Assembly: GCA_964551035.1 (NCBI GenBank) | Contig: CAZKBK010000003.1 | Span: forward strand, 62,001-126,000 | Reading direction: 5' to 3' | Length of the DNA stretch: 64,000 bases | DNA from: Chryseosolibacter sp964551035 | GTDB lineage: Bacteria; Bacteroidota; Bacteroidia; Cytophagales; Cyclobacteriaceae | In this document: positions 50,773 to 60,326 of the stretch, one piece after another | How the letters are laid out: each line of letters starts with the position of its first letter | How positions within the stretch are numbered: position 1 is the stretch's first letter | Position numbers and translations under genes: made by a program | The notes under the pieces: model-generated | Database searches by the model: none | Seen by the model: the letters and a program-made list of their open reading frames with translations, nothing else | Told to the model about the DNA's origin: nothing

Positions 50773-52542
50773 TCAAAGTTTAACCACCCTGACCACTTTC
50801 GTAAACTGCGTCGTGATGATGCGCACAAGATATACGCCCGGGTCGCGTCCGCTAAAGTCGACCTGATATGATTGTTTGCCCCGGCCGCGGCGCTCGCCCG
50901 AAAAGACCTCAAGTCCCTGGGTGTCGTAGATGCGCAGCCTCGAGTCAACATGTATGTTGTTCAGAACCAGATTGAGGTTGTTGTTCCGGATCGGATTGTG
51001 GTAGATAACGACCGGTGGCATGTCTTCACCGATACTGACGATCGTGGTGTCCGTTTCCAACTCCTCCCGCTTTCTTTCAAGCTCCGCAATGATGTCGTCG
51101 AGATCGCCAATTTCATCCAGGGTGATCACATAGTCGTGGTTGAATACGGAATTGATATACGATGCGCTGTTTGCGTTTCCATCGGTGATAAAGCTTCCAC
51201 TCCAGGTCGCAAACCAACTCCACGCCGCGCCTTCCACGAACATCCGATTGGGATCGGGCATGGGCCCGTTTTCCGTCAACGCGATAATCTTTCTGCCTCC
51301 ATACAATGCCGCCAGGTTGTCAAAGGTGATGAAACTACTGCTTTGTGTGCCGGCTGGCAAATAGATGTCCGCGCCGATCATATCGACATACGCATCGCCG
51401 GGATACCAATCGGGCGCCGTGGGCTTGTCGGACGATGTCCACGTCCAGATAAGATTGTCAATGCCGTGATGGACGACGAGTCGTTCATACAACAATTTCC
51501 AGAGCCATTTACAGGGCTCAGCGCCTTTCGCTCCCCACCAGAACCATTGCCCCTCGGCCTCGTGCAGCGGTCGCCAGAGTACGGGCACTCCGGCATCTTC
51601 GAGTCGTTTCAACTGCACGGCGATCGCGTCGATGTCACGGAGGATCAACGCATACTCCTCGCTCCCGCTGTTGTCCATCGCCTTAGACACATCGAAAGTT
51701 GTGGCCTCCGTATAGAATCCTCTCCACCATTCCTTTCCGGGTTGATCGATCAGGTCCGTCGGCGCATTCCAATGCCAGCAAATGGTAGCGATCCCGCCGG
51801 CATCATCCCAGGCAAGCGCTTCCTCTACTTCGGTCGAATTTGAACCATGCTCGACTCGGCTCGGCGAGTAATCGATCAGGTCGAATCCTCTGACAACGGG
51901 TGTCCTACCGGACACCTCCTGGATGCGCGCCAGTTCCGTATCGCCCCCGTATTGCCCCGAAAGGATGACCTTACCGTAGATCGAGGACAGGAAAGCATAG
52001 AGGCTGTCGGCCTGGTCCGAAGCATTAGGGTTAACGAGGGTGCCGGCCACATTATAAATATCCGACGGCTCAGAAGGCTGGAGCCGAATATTGTCGACGT
52101 CGAAGTAACCCCATTCCTTCACGATCGCGATGACGTTCTCGCCCGCGTTCAGGTAAACTTTTCCAACCTTTGTTTCCCGGAACGTATCGGTAACAGGGAA
52201 AGCTGCGCTGCCAAGATTGATGTCATTGACAAAGATAAAATTGAATTTATCTCCGGAAGGGGACGCGTAACGAATATACAGGTCATATACACCGGCCGAG
52301 GCGGTCACACGCAGGGTCACCTTGTCACCGTCGGCGTCAAAACCGGTAACGTATCCCGTCCCCGACCAGCCCGCACGTTGCGTTGCAACCACTGTGCCCT
52401 CCAGTTCACCGCTTTCGGCTTCTACCGTTTGTGCGACGCATTCCGACGCGAATCCCGCTGTGACGAGGAAGCCTGTAAACACCATGAGCAGCCTCAAGGA
52501 CACCCGTGCACGGCAAGTAAAAAGTCTGTTGCTATTCATCAT
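50773..52542 (-). CDS. GH26 endo-beta-mannanase with CBM35-like domain and T9SS sorting tail
   Basis: 589 residues. A signal peptide (about 1-38), a CBM35-type beta-sandwich (38-156; VEAESGELEGT, GYVTGFDADGDKVTLRV, FDVDNIRL), then a GH26 barrel (about 165-465) with acid/base Glu328 in WRPLHEAEGQWFWWG and nucleophile Glu424 in IIALTENGPMP. It cleaves beta-1,4-mannan, or related mixed beta-glycans. The last 80 residues (NPIRNNNLNLVL through GVYLVRIITTQFTKVVRVVKL region) form a Por-type sorting domain for the type IX secretion system. Start overlaps the FG-GAP gene by 11 bases. Confidence 0.9.
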   Translation of the reverse strand: MMNSNRLFTCRARVSLRLLMVFTGFLVTAGFASECVAQTVEAESGELEGTVVATQRAGWSGTGYVTGFDADGDKVTLRVTASAGVYDLYIRYASPSGDKFNFIFVNDINLGSAAFPVTDTFRETKVGKVYLNAGENVIAIVKEWGYFDVDNIRLQPSEPSDIYNVAGTLVNPNASDQADSLYAFLSSIYGKVILSGQYGGDTELARIQEVSGRTPVVRGFDLIDYSPSRVEHGSNSTEVEEALAWDDAGGIATICWHWNAPTDLIDQPGKEWWRGFYTEATTFDVSKAMDNSGSEEYALILRDIDAIAVQLKRLEDAGVPVLWRPLHEAEGQWFWWGAKGAEPCKWLWKLLYERLVVHHGIDNLIWTWTSSDKPTAPDWYPGDAYVDMIGADIYLPAGTQSSSFITFDNLAALYGGRKIIALTENGPMPDPNRMFVEGAAWSWFATWSGSFITDGNANSASYINSVFNHDYVITLDEIGDLDDIIAELERKREELETDTTIVSIGEDMPPVVIYHNPIRNNNLNLVLNNIHVDSRLRIYDTQGLEVFSGERRGRGKQSYQVDFSGRDPGVYLVRIITTQFTKVVRVVKL

Positions 52543-55500
52543 TCATCATATAAGTCAGGGGGGTTCCATCGTTGATAGCCACAAACAACATGCGGTCCAC
52601 CCACAGCATGTTCCGTGCATCACCGCGGATCGAAAGCCCGGATTCGCGTGGCGAAATTATCCGGAAAAGCCCGTCTCCCTCACCGAGCGCGACCGCGCCA
52701 TAGTTGCCTGTCATTCGCCCTGACCTTGCGCGCGTAGCGGAAAGGTTTCCTGTTGAAATTATATCACACCGTTTATCATTGTCGATATCGGCGGCGACCA
52801 GAGCAAACACGGGCGCCATCTGGAATGCGACCGGCAGGGGTCTCGTTGCAAACCCGCCGTCGCGGTTCTCGAACCATGCGGTTTCAAGACAATAGGCGGT
52901 CAACATTTGAGAGGAAGCACGCTCCTCGGGTGCGAGCACATCTTCGACCGTCGCATCGGAATAGGCCTTGTAGGTTGTAAACCTTTTCTTGAACGACGGA
53001 ACTTGTTCGGTTAACTCATCCCGCGATGGATACGGATACGCCCGCTCGCCAATGAAATAACTGAGTAGCGGGTCGACAGAGCCATTATCGTCAAAATCAC
53101 CGTAATACAGGGTCACAGGGCGTGATACCGATGCCCGCATCTGGGTGTTAAGCCCCTGATTGCCCGCGACGAGGTCCAGGTCACCGTCAGCGTCGAAGTC
53201 CGCTACCTCCACACAATTCCAAAAGCCATGGGTTTTGTTCTGAAAATAGCGGGGGGTTTCATCAACAAATTTTCCATCACGGTTTATCAGCACAACAATC
53301 GGCATCCATTCCCCTACCACGATGAGATCGGGCTGGTTGTCCTGGTTGAGGTCTGTCCACTCCGCATCCGTCACCATCCCCAATCCAGAAAAAGTTTTCC
53401 CGATGGAAAAATCACCACTACCATCGTTGATGAGAAGATAACTGTCTGGCGCTTCCGGGTAGCGCCCGGGTATGATTCGTCCTCCCACAAAAAGATCCGT
53501 ATCGCCATCGCCATCCGCGTCTGCCGGTGAGACACACGACCCGCTTGAGGCAAAGAAAGGAAGGTCGCGAATGGCAAAATTACCGCGGCCGTCATTCTCA
53601 TAAAGGTAGTCTTGCAGAAATTGATCGTCGGCCGCATATGCGTATCCGCCGGAAGCGACATAGAGATCCTGATCGCCATCAGCATCCATGTCGAAGAACG
53701 CCGCATCGACATCTTCCGAGTGCAGGTGGTCCGGATGCCATTGTTGTGGCTTTACCTTGAAAGCACCATCGCTTCCTCCTGTAAACAATTTCCCCAACTG
53801 TCCGTTGGCGCCGCCGACAAACACATCCACGACGCCATCTCCATTCACATCCGCTGCGGCAAGGGCGGGGCCTGGCGTGGAGTACATGCGCGGCAAAAGC
53901 GGTTGAACAGTGAAATCATTGAACGTGTTTTCCTGATGAACGAAGCGTGGCCCCAGCGTCGGCAAGAACAGTGGGGCCGCGCGCATACGCTCAGCGACGC
54001 CGGTCGTATCCCCTGATTCAAGCAAATGATGTGTCTGGTTGATCGTTGGATTCACCACGGTCAGCATTTGTCCGGTCGGCCATCGGGCGACAAGGGAGTC
54101 GACCTTTTCAATCTGGCCCAGTCCGAAATGGAGCGTGTAATCGACCGACGATTGAAATCCACGCACGGGAAGCATCTCCCGGGCAAACCGACGGCCTCCC
54201 GCGTAGACATCCACCCGGGTTCCGACGGCGAATAGATTCTTTCCCCCACCTTTCAGTTGAACCTTAATGAAATTCTGTTTTGCGGGGTCGCTGTTATTCC
54301 GATAGACCCCCGCCGGGTCGTTCATGTTGTTGGTGACAAGATCGAGATCGCCATCGTTGTCAAGGTCAGCATAAGCCACCCCGTTGGTAATGAGGGGTTC
54401 GTCCAATCCCCAGGCCCTGGTCACGTCTTCAAAGGTGAGGTCCCCATTGCCACGGTAGATGTAGTTCGGTATTTTGTTTGGGTTGAATTTGTTCAACACG
54501 TCGATCACCTGCATCGGCTGGCCCCTCTCCCTGGCCGCAGCCAGTTCCTGAAACGCTTTGTATTTGGCGAAATCGTTGTCGGTAAGATCGCGCTTGAATC
54601 CGTTTGATACAAATAGATCCTGGATACCATCGTTGTCGAAATCCGCAAACAAGGCGCCCCAGCTCCAGTCGGTGTTCGATACGCCTGCCAATTGACCGAT
54701 CTCGCTGAAGGTACCATTGCCGTTGTTGAGATGCAGCATGTTGCGCATGTATTGCGCATGAAGCCCACTCTTTACCATCGTCGTGAAGGCGTCGAACTTG
54801 TCCGAGCCCATAAGTTGTTTCTGCCGGTGGTTATCCTCGGGCAACATGTCCAGGGTGTAGAGGTCCATGAGGCCATCGCCATTGATATCTGCGATGTCCG
54901 TACCCATCGTAAATTTCGAGATGTGGCTAAGGAGGCTGTCCGTCGCATCGGTGAATGATTCGCCATGGTTGTTGATCAGCAGCCTGTCGCGACCCGTATA
55001 GTCGCAGCCTGCATAGATGTCGATCCATCCGTCGTTGTTGATATCCGAAAGACTTATTCCCAATCCATAGTTGGAGGCGGGGCCGTATATTCCCATGGAG
55101 TCGCTTACATCCACGAAGCGGTTGTTATCGTTTCGGAGCAAGCGGTTTCCAACATAGGGATGGCGCTCGTCGGTGTTGCGCTGTGTGATGTCGAATGAAT
55201 TTGAGATCATCAACAGGGAATGGTTGAGGAGGAAGGCGTCGAGGTCGCCATCACGATCGTAGTCAAAAAATGCAGCCTGGGTTGAAAACGAATCGTCGTC
55301 AAGGCCGAATTCACTCGCTCTATCGGTGAAAGTAAGATCGCCGTTGTTAATGAGCAGAATGTTCCGTCGTCGCGTGGCATCGGGGCTTGCCGATCGGCAT
55401 ACATAGATATCGAGTAATCCGTCCGCATTGATGTCGGCCATGGTTGCACCGGTTTTCCAACCCGTACTGCACGCGGCACCTGATATTTCCGTAATGTCCC

Positions 55501-55786
55501 TGAAACCAAAATTTCCTTCGTTGAGATAAAGCTTATTTCCGAAAATGTTCGACGTGAAATAGACATCCGCCAGCCCATCGTTGTTGATGTCACCCAGCGC
55601 CACGCCGCCTCCATTGTAGAAATACTCGTAAGTAAAAATATTGCTTCGCTCCGTCTCATGATTCTCGTTGACGAAACCTATGCCCGTGTCTTCAGCGTCG
55701 AGTTTTGAAAACAGCGCCCCATCGGGGGTTGAACAAGCCACCAGAAGGCAAGCGGATGAGATTACACCGACCAGCACACGCATCAT
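52532..55786 (-). CDS. FG-GAP/VCBS-repeat and ASPIC/UnbV lipoprotein
   Basis: 1084 residues. Lipoprotein signal (LLVACST, Cys18), then many FG-GAP repeats with calcium-type loops D-x-N-x-D-G (GDINNDGLADVYFTSN, ADINADGLLDIYVCRS, YDRDGDLDAFLLNHS) forming two propellers (about 55-450 and 600-1000), and an ASPIC/UnbV segment (about 520-590; YAGGRRFAREMLPVRGFQSS). It should sit on the cell surface and bind glycan or another protein. Such proteins recur beside SusCD loci in Bacteroidota; the role is unproven. Its end overlaps the mannanase start, so both are translated together. Confidence 0.85.
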   Translation of the reverse strand: MMRVLVGVISSACLLVACSTPDGALFSKLDAEDTGIGFVNENHETERSNIFTYEYFYNGGGVALGDINNDGLADVYFTSNIFGNKLYLNEGNFGFRDITEISGAACSTGWKTGATMADINADGLLDIYVCRSASPDATRRRNILLINNGDLTFTDRASEFGLDDDSFSTQAAFFDYDRDGDLDAFLLNHSLLMISNSFDITQRNTDERHPYVGNRLLRNDNNRFVDVSDSMGIYGPASNYGLGISLSDINNDGWIDIYAGCDYTGRDRLLINNHGESFTDATDSLLSHISKFTMGTDIADINGDGLMDLYTLDMLPEDNHRQKQLMGSDKFDAFTTMVKSGLHAQYMRNMLHLNNGNGTFSEIGQLAGVSNTDWSWGALFADFDNDGIQDLFVSNGFKRDLTDNDFAKYKAFQELAAARERGQPMQVIDVLNKFNPNKIPNYIYRGNGDLTFEDVTRAWGLDEPLITNGVAYADLDNDGDLDLVTNNMNDPAGVYRNNSDPAKQNFIKVQLKGGGKNLFAVGTRVDVYAGGRRFAREMLPVRGFQSSVDYTLHFGLGQIEKVDSLVARWPTGQMLTVVNPTINQTHHLLESGDTTGVAERMRAAPLFLPTLGPRFVHQENTFNDFTVQPLLPRMYSTPGPALAAADVNGDGVVDVFVGGANGQLGKLFTGGSDGAFKVKPQQWHPDHLHSEDVDAAFFDMDADGDQDLYVASGGYAYAADDQFLQDYLYENDGRGNFAIRDLPFFASSGSCVSPADADGDGDTDLFVGGRIIPGRYPEAPDSYLLINDGSGDFSIGKTFSGLGMVTDAEWTDLNQDNQPDLIVVGEWMPIVVLINRDGKFVDETPRYFQNKTHGFWNCVEVADFDADGDLDLVAGNQGLNTQMRASVSRPVTLYYGDFDDNGSVDPLLSYFIGERAYPYPSRDELTEQVPSFKKRFTTYKAYSDATVEDVLAPEERASSQMLTAYCLETAWFENRDGGFATRPLPVAFQMAPVFALVAADIDNDKRCDIISTGNLSATRARSGRMTGNYGAVALGEGDGLFRIISPRESGLSIRGDARNMLWVDRMLFVAINDGTPLTYMMNDE

Positions 55787-55807
55787 GAAGCTTTCTTATC
55801 TGAATAA

Positions 55808-55851
55808 ATTAAAAAACAGAAGCCACCCCAAATGATTTCTGAGGTGGCTTC
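55808..55851 (-). terminator. Rho-independent terminator after the SusCD/IPT block
   Basis: On the minus strand a 9-bp stem (GAAGCCACC / GGTGGCTTC) is followed by a T-run. It divides the receptor part (SusC, SusD, two IPT proteins) from the FG-GAP/mannanase part. Confidence 0.75.
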
Positions 55852-55881
55852 CTCCAGAGGATCAATCCATCTGATAGTAAA

Positions 55882-57432
55882 TTATTTCAGGCCGATCTGG
55901 TCGATGTAGACCGTTCCCGTCCAGCCCTGGTCCTGAAACCAAACCTCACTGATGCCGCCGGGATTGTTGAAGTCAGCCAGCGGGATCTGCACATCCTTCC
56001 ACTCACCTTCTTCCACCGTAACGGCCACCACCGTTCCCGCAACATTGACATTGATCAACTTACCTTCGGTGCCCGCTCCTCCATAGATTGAAAACGCGTA
56101 GAACGAAGCGCCCGCCGTTGAAACCGATTCTCCGTTCCAGTTTCCAAATTGGCAGCCGCCGCCCCAGCTTCCCGCGAATTCAACTTTCACAGCCACCGCG
56201 CCAACCCGTGGGTTTTCGGTATTTGTCGGGTCGGTCGTTACGCCGCCCCATCCGCCGCCAGCACCGAGGGGCGCGTGGACGGCATCGTCAAAGATTACCG
56301 TCGCCAGCGTCAATTGATCGCCAAACGGCACGGAAACCGGAACGGCATATCCATGAATGGTGGTAATGACCACGGTCCCGCCTTTTACATCATCGGGAAT
56401 CACAACTTGTATTTCAACGGATGAATGGCTAACAAACGATGTTACAGGCGTGGCCACATTCGGGAACGTAAGACTTTCCACCAGGTCGAGATCGGTGCCG
56501 GTGAGCGTGAGGGTTACTCCCGGATCGTGATCCGATGTGCTTGCAGGTGAAAAAGCGGTGACATTGGGCAGGATGATCGTAACCTCGCCCTCGGTTTCAA
56601 CCTCCAGGCCAGAGGGGGCGGTCAGAACCAATTTCCCGTTGGTCGTCGTGGTCGGGACTTCCACCACGATTTCCGTAGCCGACTGGCTCACAAACTGATC
56701 GCTGGCGACTTCTGCACCGCCGGGGAATGTAATTTTGGTGACCAGGTCCAACTCCGTCCCTGTAATCGTAAGCTCGCCCGCGTGCCGAATGGATGCCGGG
56801 TTCAATGACGCTACCGCGGGCAGTTTTACTGTTACCGCGCTCTCAGAGTTAAAAGTCAATGGCTCGGTACCACCTGTGTTGAACGTAAGAAAGCCGGTTT
56901 GTGCTTCCAGCGGTACGGTCACCACCACTTCGGTTTGCGACTGGCTTACAAACGCATCTTTCTCCACGATCAAGTTGCTTGGAAAGGTTATGCTTTCGAT
57001 CCAGTTCACCATCTCGCCGGTGATGGTAATGTTGGTGCCTGGTTTTACTTCCGGCGTTACTGCCGTAATCACTACGGGCACTTCCAGGCTGAAAACCGTC
57101 TTTGATTCAATATCGCCGGCAGGTGTTTTCAGGACCACCTTTCCGGACTCCACGGCATCGGGCACGGTCAGCTTGATCAAATCCTTCGACGCTGCAGTAA
57201 AAGCGCTGCTGGGCACCTCAACGGCAGGATAAAAAACGATAGCGGAGACTTTATCCAGGTTTCTCCCGACAAAGCTGATCTCTTCACCGTGTTTCACGCC
57301 TGAAGGGCCGAAGCTGAGAAGTTCCGTCTGGCCGTTGTCGACATTTTCTTCGTCATCGCACGAAGACAACAGAAATACCGACAATGCGAGGCATGCGACG
57401 GAAAGGATCTTCATGATATATTTCTTTTCCAT
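55882..57432 (-). CDS. IPT/TIG-repeat surface lipoprotein (glycan-binding)
   Basis: 516 residues from ATG 57432; ATG 57414 (510 residues) starts the lipoprotein signal, with lipid Cys in FLLSSCDD. Four to five IPT/TIG-type beta-sandwich repeats follow (each with a start like SFGPSGVKHGEEISFVGRNL, AVTPEVKPGTNITITGE, SLNPASIRHAGELTITGTEL, AFSPASTSDHDPGVTLTLTG). A C-terminal beta-sandwich (about 370-516; GSWGGGCQFGNWNG, AFSIYGGAGTEGKLINVN, VYIDQIGL) is like a carbohydrate-binding module. It is the last gene of the SusCD operon before the terminator. Confidence 0.8.
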   Translation of the reverse strand: MEKKYIMKILSVACLALSVFLLSSCDDEENVDNGQTELLSFGPSGVKHGEEISFVGRNLDKVSAIVFYPAVEVPSSAFTAASKDLIKLTVPDAVESGKVVLKTPAGDIESKTVFSLEVPVVITAVTPEVKPGTNITITGEMVNWIESITFPSNLIVEKDAFVSQSQTEVVVTVPLEAQTGFLTFNTGGTEPLTFNSESAVTVKLPAVASLNPASIRHAGELTITGTELDLVTKITFPGGAEVASDQFVSQSATEIVVEVPTTTTNGKLVLTAPSGLEVETEGEVTIILPNVTAFSPASTSDHDPGVTLTLTGTDLDLVESLTFPNVATPVTSFVSHSSVEIQVVIPDDVKGGTVVITTIHGYAVPVSVPFGDQLTLATVIFDDAVHAPLGAGGGWGGVTTDPTNTENPRVGAVAVKVEFAGSWGGGCQFGNWNGESVSTAGASFYAFSIYGGAGTEGKLINVNVAGTVVAVTVEEGEWKDVQIPLADFNNPGGISEVWFQDQGWTGTVYIDQIGLK

Positions 57433-57452
57433 AATTGCTTTTCAATAATGTT

Positions 57453-58616
57453 TTAATCGATCGAATTAGGCACCACGCGGATGTTATCGAGTCCGAAATT
57501 GTGTTCGAGCGCATTCGGACCATGGAAGTAGATAAACATGCTGTATCCGCCGGTGCTGCTGGCAAACTTATCCGTTGCCTCATAGACGGTCGCCCAGGGA
57601 ATCGTCACCGTTTCCCACTGGCCCTCAGTGTCAATGTTGGCTTCCCATACATAATAGAGGGATTGCCGCGCAGCATCGAGCCCCGAATTATCCGCGTTGC
57701 CCAGGTGCAATCGCATGTTGGCGCCAGTCAGCGATGCGAGCGTGTTCACTTCAAACTTCAGGCTGTAGCCGTCCGGATTGATCAGCGCTTCATCAGGGAT
57801 GTTTGCTGCCTCTTGCCCGATGTCGCCTTCAGCCGGCCCGCCATACAGTTCAAAGAATGGCCATGCGCCGAGGTTCTGATTCACCCGGATAAAATTCCCG
57901 CTCACGGGTGCAATGTCCGCGTCGGACGCCACGATATTATCGGGACCACGCCAGATTCCATCCACCAGCGGCACATCGAAGCTCGCAATGATATTTCGGT
58001 TATCACGAAACCAGAAATCGGTTTCCGTCACGCCAAAATTTGAAGCGATGGTCACCGGACCGGGTTGCGCACCGTCGGGAACTCTCACCTGGAGTACATC
58101 GTCTTCCACGGACACGATTTCGCCCTGCACATCACCGGTAAAGGTGGCCACCAGGGGTTCATAGAAATAATCGCCATAGAACGTGGCTACCTCACCGGTA
58201 TTTACGTATTCGCTTTGCATCCGCGCCACCAGCGGCTTGCTGATATCTACGGTGAAATCATGTGCCAGTGAAGACCCGTCGGCAAAGGTCAGGGTCATCT
58301 TGTTTGTGATCTCCTCAGGAATCTGCGAGGGTACGCTGGTTATGATGGATGTGCCCGTGATGAAGGCAGGGTTAAGCGCTGCCTGCTGGTCATTGAACCA
58401 TATAGCCGTCGTATTCTGCAGGTTTCTTCCCATGATGGCGACCATCTGACCTTGCCCGGCAGACGCCAGGAGCGAGTCCGATGAGGCGACTGACGTGATG
58501 CGCACGTAGCTGATCATCGGGGTGCCACCCTGTTCATCATCGTCGCAAGCCGCAAGCAACCCTGTCAATACCAGGGCGGCCAACAGGAACATTGAGTTAT
58601 TGAGTATGCGTTTCAT
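57453..58616 (-). CDS. IPT/TIG surface glycan-binding protein (SGBP-B type)
   Basis: 387 residues with lipoprotein signal (LTGLLAACDDDE, Cys24). Two IPT-type domains (about 35-190; YVRITSVASSDSLLASAGQGQMVAIMGRNL, ATFYGDYFYEP) precede a C-terminal binding domain (NIIASFDVPLVDGIWRGPDN, NFIRVNQNLGAWPFFELYGG, YSMFIYFHGPNALEHNFGLDNIRV), the architecture of surface glycan-binding proteins in SusCD loci. It should hold the target glycan near SusCD. The frame extends upstream to 58790 into the SusD gene; ATG 58616 with the lipobox is the start. Confidence 0.85.
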   Translation of the reverse strand: MKRILNNSMFLLAALVLTGLLAACDDDEQGGTPMISYVRITSVASSDSLLASAGQGQMVAIMGRNLQNTTAIWFNDQQAALNPAFITGTSIITSVPSQIPEEITNKMTLTFADGSSLAHDFTVDISKPLVARMQSEYVNTGEVATFYGDYFYEPLVATFTGDVQGEIVSVEDDVLQVRVPDGAQPGPVTIASNFGVTETDFWFRDNRNIIASFDVPLVDGIWRGPDNIVASDADIAPVSGNFIRVNQNLGAWPFFELYGGPAEGDIGQEAANIPDEALINPDGYSLKFEVNTLASLTGANMRLHLGNADNSGLDAARQSLYYVWEANIDTEGQWETVTIPWATVYEATDKFASSTGGYSMFIYFHGPNALEHNFGLDNIRVVPNSID

Positions 58617-58645
58617 AGCTGGTTTCTGATAGTTCTTGTTGATCA

Positions 58646-60304
58646 TTAGTCCTGAAATTCGTAGGGCACGGGTTCCTCGGTGAGGCTCGGCGCCTGGCTT
58701 ACCTCGGAGGCCGGAAGGGGCAACAGGAAGTTTCCGGGCGTTGCGTTCGCATATCTGATGGCTACCCAGGTATTCCTGGTAAAGGTCCATGCGGTCGGGT
58801 CAGGCCACTGGTTCGGCGTAATCCCAAAAGTCCCGCGATCCTGGTTGTTGATAATTGCATACGCTTTAGCTGCATCATAGTAGTGCAGCCGGACGAGGTC
58901 GTACCATGCGATGCTTTCCATGGCAAACTCCTTGATACGCTCCTCGAAGATGTCGTCCCAGGTGAGTGGGTCTACAAATTCCGGCAAGCCTGCGCGCGTG
59001 TGCACTGCGTTAAAATATTGCAGCGCTTTGGCATCCGTCGTAGAGCCTCCGTTGCCAAGTTCCGCTTCGGCGTAGATGAGGTACATTTCCGCCAGCCTGA
59101 GCATGTAAGTGTTGTTCGGATACCGCTGGCGATCGGTTTCGCCGGGTATCCTTCCAATAACGTACTTCTTTATGCTGGCGAAGCTGTTCTCCTCCGTAGG
59201 ATTTGGGAATACCAACGGCTCGCCGGCTGTCGTGATCAGTTCCGGGTATGTGAAGCCGGGCAACATGAAGGTAGCCTTCAACCGCTCATCCAGGGTAAAA
59301 CCCGGCGTAGCGCCGTCATCAACCATAAGGCCATCATAAAGGCTCAGCATCCACCAGGAAGCGCTCAAATCACCGCCCCAGCCATCGCCGTTGGCCGCGA
59401 TGTCATTGCTGTAGGTGATCTGTGACACCATGGTATTGGAAGCTTCATAGCCATTCGGCGCTGTTGTATAAACCCACTGCAGCTCGAACAGCGACTCTGC
59501 GTTGTTGTCATACGGATAAAGGAACAATTCCTTGTAACTACCGAGCAATTGTTTTCCGCTCATTGTAATGACACGTTCCGCGTATTCTTTTGCCTTGTCT
59601 AAATGTTCCTGATTCCTGGAACCCGCGGTAGCACCGATTCCGGCCAGCGTGAGGTGCGTGCGTGCCAACATTCCCTCGGCAGCCCACTTTGTAATGCGGC
59701 CCTCTGCGACCGGTTCATCCAACAGGTTGGCTGCGGCAAACTCATAGTCGCGGCGGATAAACTCCCACACGCTTTCGACGGTGTTGCGTCGCAGGCCGGC
59801 GCTAAAGAGGTGCTCAACATTATTTTCAATGATCGGCACGGGGCCATAGTTCATGACCAGGTGGGTATAGGCGGTGGCCCTCATGAAGCGGGCTTCCGCA
59901 ATGGCGTGGTTCTTAATTTCCTCGGATACACCCTCGCCTGCATAGGCATTGATGTTGTAAATGGCGAGGTTGGCCTGACCGACCACAACGAAGAAAGCCT
60001 GGTAGGCTTGCTCATTGGGCTCGGACACATCCGTGATGTTGAACTCCACCGCGTCACGGTCTCCCCACGCGCGGAACACGGTCCCTCCGCGGATATCGCC
60101 GAGCTTGAAATTCGCTTTATCCACGTAGGATTTCCATGCCGCGCTGTACAGCGGCGCTGTGCCTGCAAGCACCTGCTCGTCGGTCTTGAAGAAGTTGGCG
60201 TCGACAAGCGTGTCCTTCGGCGGCCGGTTCAGAAACTCATCGGAGCAGGCGCTTAGCAAACCCCAGGTCGCCAGTGCCGCTAACAATATATTTTTACGTT
60301 TCAT
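58646..60304 (-). CDS. susD: SusD/RagB-family lipoprotein
   Basis: 552 residues with lipoprotein signal (ATWGLLSACSDEF, Cys20). SusD traits: FLNRPPKDTLVDANFFKTDEQV, helical TPR-type core (AIAEARFMRATAYTHLVMNYGPVPII, AAEGMLARTHLTLAG), C-terminal YMLRLAEMYLIYAEAELGNGG and FEERIKEFAMESIAWYDLVRL. It caps SusC and helps pass oligosaccharides through it. ATG 60304 lies 22 bases after the SusC stop, and the frame's 13 upstream codons within SusC are not part of the protein. Confidence 0.93.
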   Translation of the reverse strand: MKRKNILLAALATWGLLSACSDEFLNRPPKDTLVDANFFKTDEQVLAGTAPLYSAAWKSYVDKANFKLGDIRGGTVFRAWGDRDAVEFNITDVSEPNEQAYQAFFVVVGQANLAIYNINAYAGEGVSEEIKNHAIAEARFMRATAYTHLVMNYGPVPIIENNVEHLFSAGLRRNTVESVWEFIRRDYEFAAANLLDEPVAEGRITKWAAEGMLARTHLTLAGIGATAGSRNQEHLDKAKEYAERVITMSGKQLLGSYKELFLYPYDNNAESLFELQWVYTTAPNGYEASNTMVSQITYSNDIAANGDGWGGDLSASWWMLSLYDGLMVDDGATPGFTLDERLKATFMLPGFTYPELITTAGEPLVFPNPTEENSFASIKKYVIGRIPGETDRQRYPNNTYMLRLAEMYLIYAEAELGNGGSTTDAKALQYFNAVHTRAGLPEFVDPLTWDDIFEERIKEFAMESIAWYDLVRLHYYDAAKAYAIINNQDRGTFGITPNQWPDPTAWTFTRNTWVAIRYANATPGNFLLPLPASEVSQAPSLTEEPVPYEFQD

Positions 60305-60326
60305 GTGATGTATACGTTTTAATGTT

